Source of the DNA: Stramenopiles sp. TOSAG23-6
Taxonomy: Eukaryota; Sar
NCBI GenBank assembly: GCA_900128565.1
Contig: LT635935.1
Span: forward strand, 1 to 42,146
DNA length: 42,146 bases
Reading direction: 5' to 3'
Shown here in pieces: positions 26,395-38,380 of the stretch (positions within the stretch are counted from its first letter, which is position 1; each line of letters opens with the position of its first letter). The notes under the pieces were generated by a model. It ran no database searches, had not been told where the DNA came from, and saw only the letters and a list, made by a program, of their open reading frames with translations. A program made the translations under genes and the position numbers.

Positions 26395-29300
26395 ATGGAG
26401 TTTACATTATTGGATGCGGACATTCGTGATCCAAGCTTGCAATATACAAATTCTTATCCACCTTTTATTCATGCTAGTTTAAGTAGAAATGCAATTAATG
26501 CTTGGAAAAAATGGTGTAAACAAGACGAGCTTCCTGCTGATATACCTCATGTACCAGCAAATGATATTACTATACAAGAAGCCGCTGCTGATGCAATGCT
26601 TCAGCATGGATCTCGACCATTCTCTCGATTAGTATCTGCAAATTCAATGCTCAATCCTAACCAACCTCAGAGTCGACTTTTTGGAGCATCCAGTCTTCGT
26701 CGAACCCCTGTTTCTCGTATTAATACATCTTCAAGACGAGGTTTGCGTCTTTCCCGGCCAGTCACACGGGCACATAGTTCACTCTCGCGACCTCCTACAC
26801 ACCAACAATTAGTCTCGCCAATATCTCAAAGAGGAACCTTATTAACTCCTGGTGGTGGTATAAGTCGCGACTATGCTCAAAGCAGATCATTGAGTGGACT
26901 ATCTATGCGGCGTGAGGATACATACTCGTTTCAACTTCGACAAATAAAGTCAGATATGAACAAACAAGAAAAAAGGGGACAATTAGAAGGATGCTTAGAC
27001 TGTTTAGAAAAAGAGCTTGTGTTGAAACGTGATAGATTTGGATTACACAGTGACGAAGCAACGAATGTAATACGTCACGCAGGTGCATTGTGTAATAGAT
27101 TAGGTAAAAACAAGTTAGAACAGGGCAATCTTGATGATGCTGATATTTTCCTGATGAAAGCAGAAATACTAAATAAAAACTTTGCATTACAGTTGTTGAT
27201 CACTCTTAATTTAGTAGCTGCTGTAAGTAGAAATAGATATGTTCAAACAGCAGATGAAACTGAATTACAGAATGCCCTTGTTTGTCTGAAAAAGTCTTTA
27301 GGAGTTGCAGATAATATAGTTCAAAAAAAGCAAATAACTAATTTTGTTAGTGCTAAAAAGAATTCAAATGTTTCAAAAATAGAAAAAGCAACTGCAAGTA
27401 CACATTTGCAACTTTGTTTTGTATTTGCACTGCTCCGAGAGCACACGTTGGCAGCTGCACACGGTCAGCAAGCTATCCGTTTGCTTGAAGTTGGTATTCG
27501 AAAAGCTTTGCAAAGGAATCAATCAAGAAGAAGTTCCAGAAAGAATTCAAGGCGGAAATTTTTTGCTCCTGATAAAATTGAACTAAATGTAGAAGAACAG
27601 TGCAAAGAATTAGGAGGAGCATACTTGGCATTAGCGCGTCAGCATATTAGTCTCAAATTACCCGGTGCCGCAGTTTCATGTCTGGAAAAAGGTATCTCGA
27701 CATTAGAAACAATAGGGGGAAAACATTCTATAATTCGATCTCTCAAAATACAACGAGTCAAGATTAAATTACAAGAAAGACACAAATCGGATAATGTTGA
27801 GATGCGAAAAAGAACTCATATCCAACAGCAGCAGTTACATAATATTCAACGTTATGAGAAATTAATGTCAGCTATCGATGACAAAAAGGACTTATATATA
27901 GAACTACAACCAAAAAAAACAAAAATTGATAGAAAAATTATAAGACATAAAAATGATAAAAAGGGTATTAAAAGACTTAGTGTCAAAGATATAAATAGAA
28001 AAGCAAAGTTGAAACAATCCATTGCATACGGAAATTTTATTAGGAATCAAAGGAACAAGTTAGAAAGACGACGCACAAATAAACATCGTCAACAAAACAA
28101 TGTGTTTGATATTGTGAGCGATGGGGAGAGCAATGATACTAGCAATAGTATTAGTAATAGTTTAACAAATGAAGGTACCGGTTACCGAAGAATCACTCGT
28201 GCGGACATGCTTCGAGCTAAAACAGGATATACAGTACACTCAATCAATCAAAATGACGATAATACAATAGGAACTACTGATGTATCTTTTGACCAGGACG
28301 TATCTTTCGACCCCGAAGAGTTTTTTATAGATATCGAAGATCCACCAAAGTTACATTTAACTCAAGACATTGGTCGATTTGAAGTAAACAAACAATATAA
28401 TAAAAATGTTAATGTGCAGCAGAGAAAGATCGAACGTCGGAATGCACAGCTCTCAAAACCATCTTTTCAGCAAGGTCTACGATCAGTCCATAATATTCAA
28501 AGATATAGAAAAGGTAATACACGTGTAGGTGTAAAGATGCCGCAATGGCTGTCTAAGAGGCCCGCAATAGAAAACGATAACATAGATCATTTTGAACAGA
28601 AATCCTCAAATATTAAAAGGAGTAAAGCAGCATGGGAAATCGCCGAAGAATTGTCGAGGAGTGAACCTTTGCCATTGTTCTTATCCAAAAGCCGACTGTC
28701 TCACCAAAACACATCACATAATATTGATGTTTTAGATCAGAAAGAAATGAACTTACTAAATAGTGATCAAAGATCGAAGAAATTAAAAAGTCGTTTTGCA
28801 AAAAGACTGGCAACGAACCAGCATAATACTGATGATAAAAAGGGGAACATAATTGCCCAAAAAAGGCAACGGAAAAAAAAGCAGCATTCTGCTGAGGTTG
28901 ATGCAAATCGTATTATGTTGTTACAACACTATAGAGAGATGCTCCGTCTTGGTGTACCGCGTCGTGCTGTGGAACGCGATATGAGAAGTCGCAATATTAG
29001 TATTGATATGCTTGATACTGATCCAACACTTATCTTTAGAAAGGCTAAACATCTTAAAACTCATGACGTGAGAGAGCAACTACATAAAAAACGTAAGGTT
29101 GTCGCTGATACTAGACTGAAAGTGATGCGACGGGGGCAGCTTGATATTGGACAAGAGCACAGTCGCAAGCAAGATATCAATCATGCTGCTGTAACTATAC
29201 AAGCAAGTGTGCGTGGTTGGACTGGCCGTCGTCAAAAATATACAGGAAAAAAAAAAAAGATACAGAATGACGCCGCTTTGCGTATTCAAGCAAATGTTCG

Positions 29301-32300
29301 TGGGTGGAGTAGCAGAGCTCATACGCGCCGTAAAACCAATGCACGTGGGTGGACAGGTCGTCGAAGACATGAAATGATTGCTCGACGGGGAATTTCTTCT
29401 CGTGATATGGGTATGTTAGGAGCTCGTCTTGCACTTCATGCTGGCGACACTGGCCGGAGTCTAAGCCGCTGGACACGAGGTCGGAAAACTGATGAAATGT
29501 TACTAAATTTTACTGAAGAAGAACTCAGAGAAATAGATTCTGCTATCGCCATCCAAACAATTCATCGGGGTAGATTAGGTAGAATAAAAGCACACAAAAA
29601 ATATGTCATCAAAAATACGACACCATCCCAGATAGATGGACTTCGGTGTGTACAGAGGGCGTATAGAAATTATATAGCTAGACGAAAGGCACGAAACATC
29701 GATTTTCGTTTAAATTGCACAAGTGAGATGCGATATGCAGCAATTGAGATTCAAAAACACGTTCGCGTGTATGCTGCTCAAAAGAAAGCACGTAAAATGC
29801 GTATTGAAAAAGGACAAAACAAAAAATGGGAAGATAAGTATTCCTCTTTGAATCTTGAAAAGCGAAATAGATATCGCAAAGACAAAATATTAGAACTGAA
29901 CCCCCCCTTTCCAAATCAAGTTGGTCATGACATTGTAAATTTGGAGAATGGGGCAAAAGAAATTAACGGTGATATTGAAGTCATGGATATTGTCAAAAAT
30001 GAAATGAGCGAATCTAGCACAAGGAAAATAAGTGAATTACAGCAGCAAAGTATTAATGCTGCATTTCGACATAAAATGAATATAAATATGTCTCTCATTC
30101 GTGCATTAGGTTTGAGAATGCCTAATGTAAAAGAAAATAATGAAGTTCGTGGTGTTTATGCGGTTGTTAAAGTGATTCCTGTGTATTTACAACATAATAG
30201 TCATGTATTAGAAGTAGATAGAGCTAAACTAGTTCATCGTACAGAAACTAGGTTTTGGAAACCTGGTGTACTTGAAGAAAAAATGGCAATAATTATTCAG
30301 GCTTATTATCGAAGTTTTAGAATCCGGTTTGCTCTAAGGAAACCAAAAGAACCAATAGATAAAGCAAAATTTGCAACAAACATTCAAGCAGTTTGGCGAG
30401 GCAGGTGTACCCGAAATATTGAAAATTTGGGAATTCGTGGAATAAACATATACTGTGGTTCTGGTGCTATCGGTGCAATTATACGCCCTGGAACATTTTT
30501 ATTTAAAGAAGACCGCGGGGCAATGTTATTGGGTTTCTACCGCTCAAAATCTGGTAATATTTTGCCTATTGAAGCCGATGGCAGAATACGAAAAGGAATG
30601 TACCTGGTGTCAATTAATGGTAAAAGTACAGTTGAAAAAACATTTAATCACATATCGAAAATGATAAGAGTAGCAGAAGTAAAACAAGAAAATATATTTA
30701 CATTTCAAATTGTGCCACGTGAAATATACGACGCACGCGTACTAAAATTAATGACAAGTGCAAAAAAAAAGATACAACGGTGGAGTCGTACCATGCTCTC
30801 TGATATGAGAATTCGTGTCGTTCAAGAAATGTCAGCATTATCAATACAGCGTTCCTTCAAAAGTATGTGCAATAAAAGGAAAATTAAAGCTAATGCTGAA
30901 CAGAAACGACTTGAGCATTCATCAGCAAAGTCTATACAAAATGGTTTCCGACAGATGTGTATTCGAAAAGAAGCGAAACGAGTTTTTGAAATGTTTCGTC
31001 TAACTATTGTGAGTGTAACAGAACTGCCTCTGCGACGACATAATGTAGATAAACGACAGATATCAGTTGCGGCAGCTCTTGGTGAACATGGTCAATCTTT
31101 CGCCTTAAAGAAGCGTCTTTCAAATACCAGACGCATTGCCGAGTCAAAAGAGTCCTTCAAAGGGTCATTTGAAACTATCGGTGTACAAAAGGCTGCTAGT
31201 GTATACTGGTGTGCAACGTGTGAATTAGTGAAAGAAAATGTGAAGGTACCCGAAATATCTCTACAAATTATTGAAACAAGCCCAAATGGAATTCGTCGTC
31301 CAATTGGGGAATGTGCGTTAAGGTTATTGAAAGAACATTCTGGTGGGACAGAAACATATGCTGTTTGTAGACATGGCACCAAAGAAGTTGTAAAAGGAAG
31401 AATAACAGTGTCATGGCAACGTTTTACTATGACCAAGAAAACATTGAGTGTAATAAATACCACTCGTTTTTTTACGGCTGTTGTACCTGGAGGTCGACTA
31501 GGTTGTAACTTTCAATCAAGCTTAGGTGGCATTGGCGTTGCCGTGAAAGCATTAGCATTGGTGGATGGAACACCCGGTCCACTTGCAAGTGTGGGTGTAA
31601 AAGTAGGAATGCATCTCATTGATATGAAGCATCCTAATTATAAAAGCGATAACGAGAAAACCCTGGGTAATATGAACTTTCTGGATGCAATAGAAATCCT
31701 TCGTTTGCATACATTAGAGAAAAAGGAATTAATATTTAGCAATAATGCTTCCACTGCGGCGTTAGAATGGTCATCCAGGCAAGCATTTCTTTCCAGTATC
31801 GACCCCAAAGGCTATGCTATTTTTAAAATACAAAGATGTGCGAGGGTCTTCTTAGCCAAATTAAGAGAACAAGATACATTACTTATTCCTCAACCTAATA
31901 TTGCTAGTATATACGCACATATTAACATTCTGAAGAATCGAATGAAACAAAACGAAGCTAACCTATCAAATTCTGAAAAATATTTACGAGGATCAGGAGG
32001 AGAAGCTAGAATCCTTGAAAGAGCCCATCGTGTTCTGCGCAAATGGCAATTGCTCTTGAGACTTTTGGTGAAAGAAGAGGATTCATTTGGCGATAAAACT
32101 AAACTAATTACAATTCGTCGTCGTATTTACAATCTTAAACATACAACGGCGATAGATTCAGCATGGACTTGTCGGCAACTTCAAATAAAAAAATATATGA
32201 AAAAATACGAAAAGTCTCGTATATCTCTCTTGCAAGTAAAAGCCCAGATTGATTCGGCTATTGAAAGAGAAACTCCAGAGATACTGAAAAAACATCTAGG

Positions 32301-35300
32301 GGAAGATCTTCGTATATCTATTTCGCGGATTGAAGGTATCAATGACTTCCGTCAACGATGCCAAAATAGTGGAAGAAAAGTACCACAAAATTTAGAAATA
32401 CCATCTTTATATCTGCAACTACTCGTTGGAGAACAAGGTTATAGATGGCAATCAAAGCTAGACTGTATTCCCAATACTAGTGATAAAAAGCTTTCTTCAA
32501 GATATATTACTACAAAATCTGTAATTGAGAGAGGGAAGTTTGCAGTTTGGAATGAACATAAAATGATTACATTAACAGGAATTAAATCTCCAGAAATTAC
32601 CATAAGACTTATGGAACGTGTAATAGATGAGCAAGATATTCTACTTGGCGAGTGCTCTGTGATAATACCTAGCTCCCGGACATCGAATGGTATTCAACGT
32701 TATACATTCAAAGCGCCTATAAATTCCAAAAACTTTTCTGGAGGGTCAATGTTATTACAGTGGCAACGGGCAATGTCCGTACAACTATCTGGAGAGAAAC
32801 TGTATAAATTTCCGAAGCTCAAAGATATTACAATTGAAGTTAATCCTGGTTCGATGAGTGCGAAGTTTCTGCCCGGACCAGGTGGAATTGGTTTACGCGT
32901 TGCTTCATTTTTTTTGGATGCTCGTGGCAAGCACGGGCAATTAGAAAGAAGTAATATCAAACTTGGAATGTATCTCTCAAAACTAGATGATAATGCAAAT
33001 GTTGCAACAATGTATGCGACTGATATATTGGTATTGTTAAAATCAAAAACAAATACAAAAAAACACATGGTATGGAGTTCTCGTCCTTCAGAAAAAGCCT
33101 TAAAAATAGCCACGATAAATGCAATGTCAAGAAATATCAAACAACGCGCGGTGATGAGAATTCAAAAATATATTCGAGAATGGAAATTGCGCAAGTTAGT
33201 TGATGTCGAAAGCAAAATAAAAGATGAAAAATATATGTCCGTGGGTACCAAACATGGGGACATATTAAATATAAACGTAATCGGGTGCTTTGGTTTACCT
33301 GCTGCAAATGATTTTTGCACTTTAGGAAAATACACAAGGATAGCTTTATGTGTTGGCGAAAAAGGATTACGCTGGGAAAATAAAGTAAAAAACACTGGTG
33401 ATTGTGTGTTGGAATGCGTATGTCAAACACCATTTCGCAAAAGCAAGGAAACACTTGCATACAATTACACTTCTGCTTTTTGCATTGGTTCTATAGATAT
33501 GCCCGAGCTCAGTGTTCGAATAATACAATCTAACAATGGCGCAAATAATACCAAAGAAACATCTGATTATGTTTTAGCCGAAGCATTCAGCGATATTCCA
33601 AATGAACTAGATTCTAGAGAACAATGTTTACTTAAATCACTATCCGGTAGCGTCGAGCTTTTGTGGAGTTACGGTGTCGGGGCCCCTTTTTACAATAATA
33701 GCGGAGAATTTAACATGCGTCAATATATATCAACATCATTAGATTTTCGTTCGTTTGCAAAATCGCAAATAGCCGTGTCTGTCAAGTCAGTTGAAAGTAT
33801 GGGTATCCGATTAGGCGCAGAAGATAATAGGATAGCACAATTTAGAGGCGTAAATGGGAAACCGGGGATTTGTGAAATTGCAGGAATGTGTCGAGGGATG
33901 CAATTAGTACGAATAAACGGAAAACCTTTTGAGGGAAAGCTGAGAGATGAACATTGGAGTTCTTTGCAAAATGATATTGTTCCAAATAATTTGTACCATC
34001 TTGTAACATTCTCTTTAAATAATTTTGAACGACCAATATATTTCTTCAACAAAACTCATGAGAATTCTGCAAGAGTAATTCAAAGATTATTTTTGACACA
34101 GAAACACAGCAAATGTAAAGGTACAGATCCAAAATATCTCGAGAATGTGTTACATTTATCTCTATCGGGCGCAGTTGGCGTAAAATTTTGCAATGAAATA
34201 CAGAATGATTCGAGAAATAGATTCTCCCTGTGTGCTTTAACTGGTGAACGAGGGCGGTCTTGGGAGGTTAAGCAAAAATTAAATCAGGGTCGATCCAAGG
34301 GACTGTTGCATAGAAGCTGCAAAACAAAACTGAGAAAACTTTCAAATTGGATAAGGTGGGAAGAATATCATAAACTGAATCTTCAAGGATACATAGATCC
34401 TGAAGTAACAGTACGTTTATGTATGCAATCGCCAAACAACAAAGTATCTTCTGTCATTGGTGAAGCCAAACTTTCTGTGGCACATAGAAGTTCTCGTGGT
34501 AGTAAAAGATATTGTTTGAATGCTGGTCAAGGCGGAGGTGTTTTCATGAAGTGGCACCGCGACATCACCGGGGTCTTACATCCAATTGACCCAGTCAATT
34601 TACCCGAGCTCATTGTGAAAAATGTACATGTAAAATCAGACTCTTCACTAAGGGTTTCCTTTCAGCCATACTTCGGCAAATTCGGACTTCGAGTTTCTTC
34701 ATTTGAAACAGGTGATGATGGTGACATTGGTATACTCGAAGAAGCAGGGGTTCATATTGGTATGATAGTGACAAAAATTGATGACAAGCCTTTAATTGGC
34801 TCTCTTCGTTTCGAAGAAGCAAAATCTTTATTGAAGAAACTATTCACTTCTGATTGCGTTGTAACATTTTCAACACACCCTCCATCAAATATCATTTCAC
34901 TCTTAAATATATCAGTAAAACACAATTTCAATGATATAGAAAATTCCGCTGCGGTGATGATTCAGCGACTTTCAAAAAAGATACATTTACAAAAGCTTAA
35001 AAAGAACAAATGTGTAAAAAACGAAACCCAGAAACGAATAATTACACGGTCAAAATTGGAGAGCCATACAGAAGAAAGAGTACCCCGGGTTGATCAAGAC
35101 ATGCTCCGATCAAAACGCATCGCAAGCAACAATATTAAAAAGGAATCACCTAAAAATTTGATAAAATCTTATCCCTCGAAAAGTAAAAAAAATATTTTGG
35201 AAAAAGGTAAAGTTAAACATACTACACAAGCAAAAAGGGGTATCAAAAATGATAAACGAAAACAATCTTCAATAAGTCCAAGGAAGAAAAAAAAAGGAAA

Positions 35301-38300
35301 CGTTAAACCACTAGCTCTTCCCAAGAAGCAAAAGCAAAACAGTGACATCGTATCAAAACAAAAACCTCAAGTTGAAAATATACCATCGAAAATATCTTTA
35401 ATGCCCAAAACCTCTGAGATACCAGAGAAAACAGTAAGGGGTAATAAATCTACAATAGTGAAACTCGAAAATGTAGAGAAAAAGACACACAACGAACACC
35501 AACAATCACGCTTTCAAAAGACCGAAGTAAAAAACAAACCATCAAGCCTCAGTGAAGCAAACATTAATGAAATCAATTCGATTTCTATTTCACCCCAACC
35601 GATTAAGTTAGAGGTTAAACAGAAAAGAAAAAAGATAAAAGATGATGTGACAATTCGTGTTCCAGGAGGCCCTTTAGGAATGGGTTTATGCCCGGGTGCA
35701 AATAATTGTTCACTTTTTATTTCCCGTTTCCTTTCACCACTAAGCGATGGAAATCCTGGAGTCGTTGAACTTCACCCCAAAATTCGACCTGGGATGATCC
35801 TTAAGAAAATCAATGATGTAAATACAAAAGATATCGACTTTAATGAGGGGTTAAAGTTGCTGAAAACACTTGCTTCAGAGTCAAAGGTCCTTGTTTTTTC
35901 GCGTGCGACAAATAAGCAAATGTTGATGATATCACTTGAGGCGATGCAATCTAACCAGACAAGAGCAGCAATTAGAATACAAAATATATTTCGCAGTCGT
36001 CGCACGAAAAATACCAGAAGTTACTCACCATCGGCAACTGAAATAAATATGGAGAGGAATTTGAACCTTGTGAAGGTAGATGTCAAACGTTTACGTGGTC
36101 AAGTACAGAAAGATGAACGTGAGGTGAGTGAAGCTCGCGCAATGATGGAGCATTGGAATAAGAAAGCAAATGATGAAGAAATGAAAGAATTTGAATCTAA
36201 ATCAGACGATGATTTTCTTGAAGTGGAAAATTTTGAGAGGGGTAATAAGCAAAACGTTTGTGTAGAACACGACATAATCAAAAGCGCAGATGAGGTTCGA
36301 GGGTTCCAAGGAAATAAAGAGCAAAATGTCAAAACTGTTGTTATAGAAGGGTTGAAGAAGAAACTCGAAACAAAGGAAGATGTTGTGTCTTCAAAACACA
36401 CAATCAGTATTGATGTACCCCCAGGCCCTTTATATGCCCAGTTTGGAGGACATCAAACACTACAAGGCATATTCGTAAAATCATTTCGACCTGATATACA
36501 TGGAGGAAGCCCTCTGTCTAAAGGAGGAATTGTACAAGGTATGCGTTTAGTATTTGTGGGTGATACTGATGTCAGTTCTTTATCTAAAAAGATGGCGATG
36601 TCCATACTTAAGAAATCTGCCCAAGCTCCCAAGACATTAATATTTGAAAAAATATTGAGAACAAAATTAAAAGCATCATTGGTGAAGATTAACAACAGTA
36701 TCGATAGACATTCAAACTCGTCAGAATCAACAGAAATACAAGATTTTTCACAAATGAATCTTGTTAATCGGCTTAAAGGCGGGGGTGATAAAATATATCA
36801 TGAAGATAACACAGAAGATTCTTATTCCAGTACGATGATGAAGAAGGGTCTAGGTGGTATTCAAGGTAGAAGAAAATTCCGGGCGGCGACCAAAATTCAG
36901 TGCCTATTTCGCGTAGTACTTGCAAGGAAGAATTTTGCCGCGATGAAACTTTTAGTCAAGCAAACTAAGGCAGCATCTAAACTTCAACACTATTTTCGTT
37001 ATCGCCGCAAATGTCTTGCGGTAACTAGACTACAATGTATGTATCGGAAGATCTTATGTTCTCAACAGTTTAATCGAAAGATAAGCATATCCCGCGCAGC
37101 TCAAGCGGCATACGAAGCAGCAACATTCATCCACGAATATATGGTTCGTTCAGAAGAAGTTTTTAAATTGCTTGTGTCTCGCATTAATTCAACAAAATTA
37201 CAGTTTCAAAGACATGTTGCACAGCAAGCATCAATGCAAGCGAAATCCGCAGCAAATGCAGCTTTGCGTGATGTAATAAACATCTCTCAAATCATACAAG
37301 TAACTGCTGTCGAGAGAATTCAACGATACTTTCGCGGTGCTCGAGTTCGTTTCCAGATGAAACATCAGTGGAAATCGGGTGACAAGACAATCGAACTTAA
37401 GATTCCTGGTCTTATTCGTAATTGGCGCAATTCTTTTCATCCAGGTTTAAACGATACCGGTGCATTTGTGAGTCATTTTTCGTTAGAAGGAACCCCATTG
37501 CTGTATTCATTAGGTGTGAATATTGGAATGTTTGTACGGAGCATTGATGGTGAAAATGTTACTGAACTGGCATTTTCTAAGCTGAAAACAATACTGAAAT
37601 CAAAGGAGAGAAATGGCCAGATAAAGACAATGGTGTTTTCAACCAACAAAATATTTCGAAGCAGACGCGTAGAAGAAATTCGGGGTATACCAAGGGTTTC
37701 AACCGCCGTTCGCAACTCCAAAAGGACAGGTTCAGCATGGATCAAAGATATGTTTACATTTGATGATTTAGAATCTGTGAATGAACAAGAAATTCATGAG
37801 TTAAAACAATCTCAAATGCCATCTTATAATTTGCACTCTAATACAACTCAATATATAGACACCACAAATCGAAGACCACGCACTGTAAATGATCGAACGG
37901 GAAAGTTATATCCCAGTTGGAAAGATTCCTCTGGCATATGTAACGTTGAACTTGCAACAGATACAAAGAGTGGAAATGGTCGCTTTTCAAAGGAAGCTAT
38001 TTTGATAGAGATATATGCTGATGATGATGGCAGTAGCATTGGATCTGCTGTGAAAAATAGAGGATCGTCTGCCGAAATTTCACACACTCTTGTTGGATTT
38101 GCTGTATATCGACCATGTGATCGAATGATGTCTTCTCCAGGTCCCTTGAAGTCAGGAGAAAAGAGAAATGTGACACTTTGGCTTGCAGGACCCGATGCAC
38201 ATAAAAATGGAATATATAATAGTACTACAGCTCAGAATTTTGGCCAAGTTAATTTCGAAATATATCTAGAGCCAAAGAATAGAGACATTCAAGATTTGAA

Positions 38301-38376
38301 AAAAACATACAAAATAGAAAATAGAAAGCATAAGTCGATGATGTCATTTGAGGGAAAGTTGCTCCCCTTTTCATAG
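26395..38376 (+). CDS. Giant IQ/PDZ/C2-like scaffold protein, mirror copy
   Basis: This is the forward-strand copy of the gene at 3771-15752 and the easier one to read: ATG at 26395, stop TAG at 38374-38376. The start is the first ATG after A/T-rich flank (TTGAAATATGGAG). Twelve kilobases without an intron is unusual beside neighbours that do carry introns. The module order in the middle is IQ, then C2-like, then PDZ-like, repeated four times, which suggests internal duplication of a unit of about 450 residues. Confidence 0.85.
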   Translation: MEFTLLDADIRDPSLQYTNSYPPFIHASLSRNAINAWKKWCKQDELPADIPHVPANDITIQEAAADAMLQHGSRPFSRLVSANSMLNPNQPQSRLFGASSLRRTPVSRINTSSRRGLRLSRPVTRAHSSLSRPPTHQQLVSPISQRGTLLTPGGGISRDYAQSRSLSGLSMRREDTYSFQLRQIKSDMNKQEKRGQLEGCLDCLEKELVLKRDRFGLHSDEATNVIRHAGALCNRLGKNKLEQGNLDDADIFLMKAEILNKNFALQLLITLNLVAAVSRNRYVQTADETELQNALVCLKKSLGVADNIVQKKQITNFVSAKKNSNVSKIEKATASTHLQLCFVFALLREHTLAAAHGQQAIRLLEVGIRKALQRNQSRRSSRKNSRRKFFAPDKIELNVEEQCKELGGAYLALARQHISLKLPGAAVSCLEKGISTLETIGGKHSIIRSLKIQRVKIKLQERHKSDNVEMRKRTHIQQQQLHNIQRYEKLMSAIDDKKDLYIELQPKKTKIDRKIIRHKNDKKGIKRLSVKDINRKAKLKQSIAYGNFIRNQRNKLERRRTNKHRQQNNVFDIVSDGESNDTSNSISNSLTNEGTGYRRITRADMLRAKTGYTVHSINQNDDNTIGTTDVSFDQDVSFDPEEFFIDIEDPPKLHLTQDIGRFEVNKQYNKNVNVQQRKIERRNAQLSKPSFQQGLRSVHNIQRYRKGNTRVGVKMPQWLSKRPAIENDNIDHFEQKSSNIKRSKAAWEIAEELSRSEPLPLFLSKSRLSHQNTSHNIDVLDQKEMNLLNSDQRSKKLKSRFAKRLATNQHNTDDKKGNIIAQKRQRKKKQHSAEVDANRIMLLQHYREMLRLGVPRRAVERDMRSRNISIDMLDTDPTLIFRKAKHLKTHDVREQLHKKRKVVADTRLKVMRRGQLDIGQEHSRKQDINHAAVTIQASVRGWTGRRQKYTGKKKKIQNDAALRIQANVRGWSSRAHTRRKTNARGWTGRRRHEMIARRGISSRDMGMLGARLALHAGDTGRSLSRWTRGRKTDEMLLNFTEEELREIDSAIAIQTIHRGRLGRIKAHKKYVIKNTTPSQIDGLRCVQRAYRNYIARRKARNIDFRLNCTSEMRYAAIEIQKHVRVYAAQKKARKMRIEKGQNKKWEDKYSSLNLEKRNRYRKDKILELNPPFPNQVGHDIVNLENGAKEINGDIEVMDIVKNEMSESSTRKISELQQQSINAAFRHKMNINMSLIRALGLRMPNVKENNEVRGVYAVVKVIPVYLQHNSHVLEVDRAKLVHRTETRFWKPGVLEEKMAIIIQAYYRSFRIRFALRKPKEPIDKAKFATNIQAVWRGRCTRNIENLGIRGINIYCGSGAIGAIIRPGTFLFKEDRGAMLLGFYRSKSGNILPIEADGRIRKGMYLVSINGKSTVEKTFNHISKMIRVAEVKQENIFTFQIVPREIYDARVLKLMTSAKKKIQRWSRTMLSDMRIRVVQEMSALSIQRSFKSMCNKRKIKANAEQKRLEHSSAKSIQNGFRQMCIRKEAKRVFEMFRLTIVSVTELPLRRHNVDKRQISVAAALGEHGQSFALKKRLSNTRRIAESKESFKGSFETIGVQKAASVYWCATCELVKENVKVPEISLQIIETSPNGIRRPIGECALRLLKEHSGGTETYAVCRHGTKEVVKGRITVSWQRFTMTKKTLSVINTTRFFTAVVPGGRLGCNFQSSLGGIGVAVKALALVDGTPGPLASVGVKVGMHLIDMKHPNYKSDNEKTLGNMNFLDAIEILRLHTLEKKELIFSNNASTAALEWSSRQAFLSSIDPKGYAIFKIQRCARVFLAKLREQDTLLIPQPNIASIYAHINILKNRMKQNEANLSNSEKYLRGSGGEARILERAHRVLRKWQLLLRLLVKEEDSFGDKTKLITIRRRIYNLKHTTAIDSAWTCRQLQIKKYMKKYEKSRISLLQVKAQIDSAIERETPEILKKHLGEDLRISISRIEGINDFRQRCQNSGRKVPQNLEIPSLYLQLLVGEQGYRWQSKLDCIPNTSDKKLSSRYITTKSVIERGKFAVWNEHKMITLTGIKSPEITIRLMERVIDEQDILLGECSVIIPSSRTSNGIQRYTFKAPINSKNFSGGSMLLQWQRAMSVQLSGEKLYKFPKLKDITIEVNPGSMSAKFLPGPGGIGLRVASFFLDARGKHGQLERSNIKLGMYLSKLDDNANVATMYATDILVLLKSKTNTKKHMVWSSRPSEKALKIATINAMSRNIKQRAVMRIQKYIREWKLRKLVDVESKIKDEKYMSVGTKHGDILNINVIGCFGLPAANDFCTLGKYTRIALCVGEKGLRWENKVKNTGDCVLECVCQTPFRKSKETLAYNYTSAFCIGSIDMPELSVRIIQSNNGANNTKETSDYVLAEAFSDIPNELDSREQCLLKSLSGSVELLWSYGVGAPFYNNSGEFNMRQYISTSLDFRSFAKSQIAVSVKSVESMGIRLGAEDNRIAQFRGVNGKPGICEIAGMCRGMQLVRINGKPFEGKLRDEHWSSLQNDIVPNNLYHLVTFSLNNFERPIYFFNKTHENSARVIQRLFLTQKHSKCKGTDPKYLENVLHLSLSGAVGVKFCNEIQNDSRNRFSLCALTGERGRSWEVKQKLNQGRSKGLLHRSCKTKLRKLSNWIRWEEYHKLNLQGYIDPEVTVRLCMQSPNNKVSSVIGEAKLSVAHRSSRGSKRYCLNAGQGGGVFMKWHRDITGVLHPIDPVNLPELIVKNVHVKSDSSLRVSFQPYFGKFGLRVSSFETGDDGDIGILEEAGVHIGMIVTKIDDKPLIGSLRFEEAKSLLKKLFTSDCVVTFSTHPPSNIISLLNISVKHNFNDIENSAAVMIQRLSKKIHLQKLKKNKCVKNETQKRIITRSKLESHTEERVPRVDQDMLRSKRIASNNIKKESPKNLIKSYPSKSKKNILEKGKVKHTTQAKRGIKNDKRKQSSISPRKKKKGNVKPLALPKKQKQNSDIVSKQKPQVENIPSKISLMPKTSEIPEKTVRGNKSTIVKLENVEKKTHNEHQQSRFQKTEVKNKPSSLSEANINEINSISISPQPIKLEVKQKRKKIKDDVTIRVPGGPLGMGLCPGANNCSLFISRFLSPLSDGNPGVVELHPKIRPGMILKKINDVNTKDIDFNEGLKLLKTLASESKVLVFSRATNKQMLMISLEAMQSNQTRAAIRIQNIFRSRRTKNTRSYSPSATEINMERNLNLVKVDVKRLRGQVQKDEREVSEARAMMEHWNKKANDEEMKEFESKSDDDFLEVENFERGNKQNVCVEHDIIKSADEVRGFQGNKEQNVKTVVIEGLKKKLETKEDVVSSKHTISIDVPPGPLYAQFGGHQTLQGIFVKSFRPDIHGGSPLSKGGIVQGMRLVFVGDTDVSSLSKKMAMSILKKSAQAPKTLIFEKILRTKLKASLVKINNSIDRHSNSSESTEIQDFSQMNLVNRLKGGGDKIYHEDNTEDSYSSTMMKKGLGGIQGRRKFRAATKIQCLFRVVLARKNFAAMKLLVKQTKAASKLQHYFRYRRKCLAVTRLQCMYRKILCSQQFNRKISISRAAQAAYEAATFIHEYMVRSEEVFKLLVSRINSTKLQFQRHVAQQASMQAKSAANAALRDVINISQIIQVTAVERIQRYFRGARVRFQMKHQWKSGDKTIELKIPGLIRNWRNSFHPGLNDTGAFVSHFSLEGTPLLYSLGVNIGMFVRSIDGENVTELAFSKLKTILKSKERNGQIKTMVFSTNKIFRSRRVEEIRGIPRVSTAVRNSKRTGSAWIKDMFTFDDLESVNEQEIHELKQSQMPSYNLHSNTTQYIDTTNRRPRTVNDRTGKLYPSWKDSSGICNVELATDTKSGNGRFSKEAILIEIYADDDGSSIGSAVKNRGSSAEISHTLVGFAVYRPCDRMMSSPGPLKSGEKRNVTLWLAGPDAHKNGIYNSTTAQNFGQVNFEIYLEPKNRDIQDLKKTYKIENRKHKSMMSFEGKLLPFS
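38154..38208 (+). repeat. Internal copy of the 55-bp end repeat (right arm)
   Basis: This is a direct-orientation copy of window bases 1-55, within the giant gene on the right arm. Reading out of this copy into position 56 would join the giant gene in frame to the IFT74-like tail. Confidence 0.9.
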
Positions 38377-38380
38377 TAAT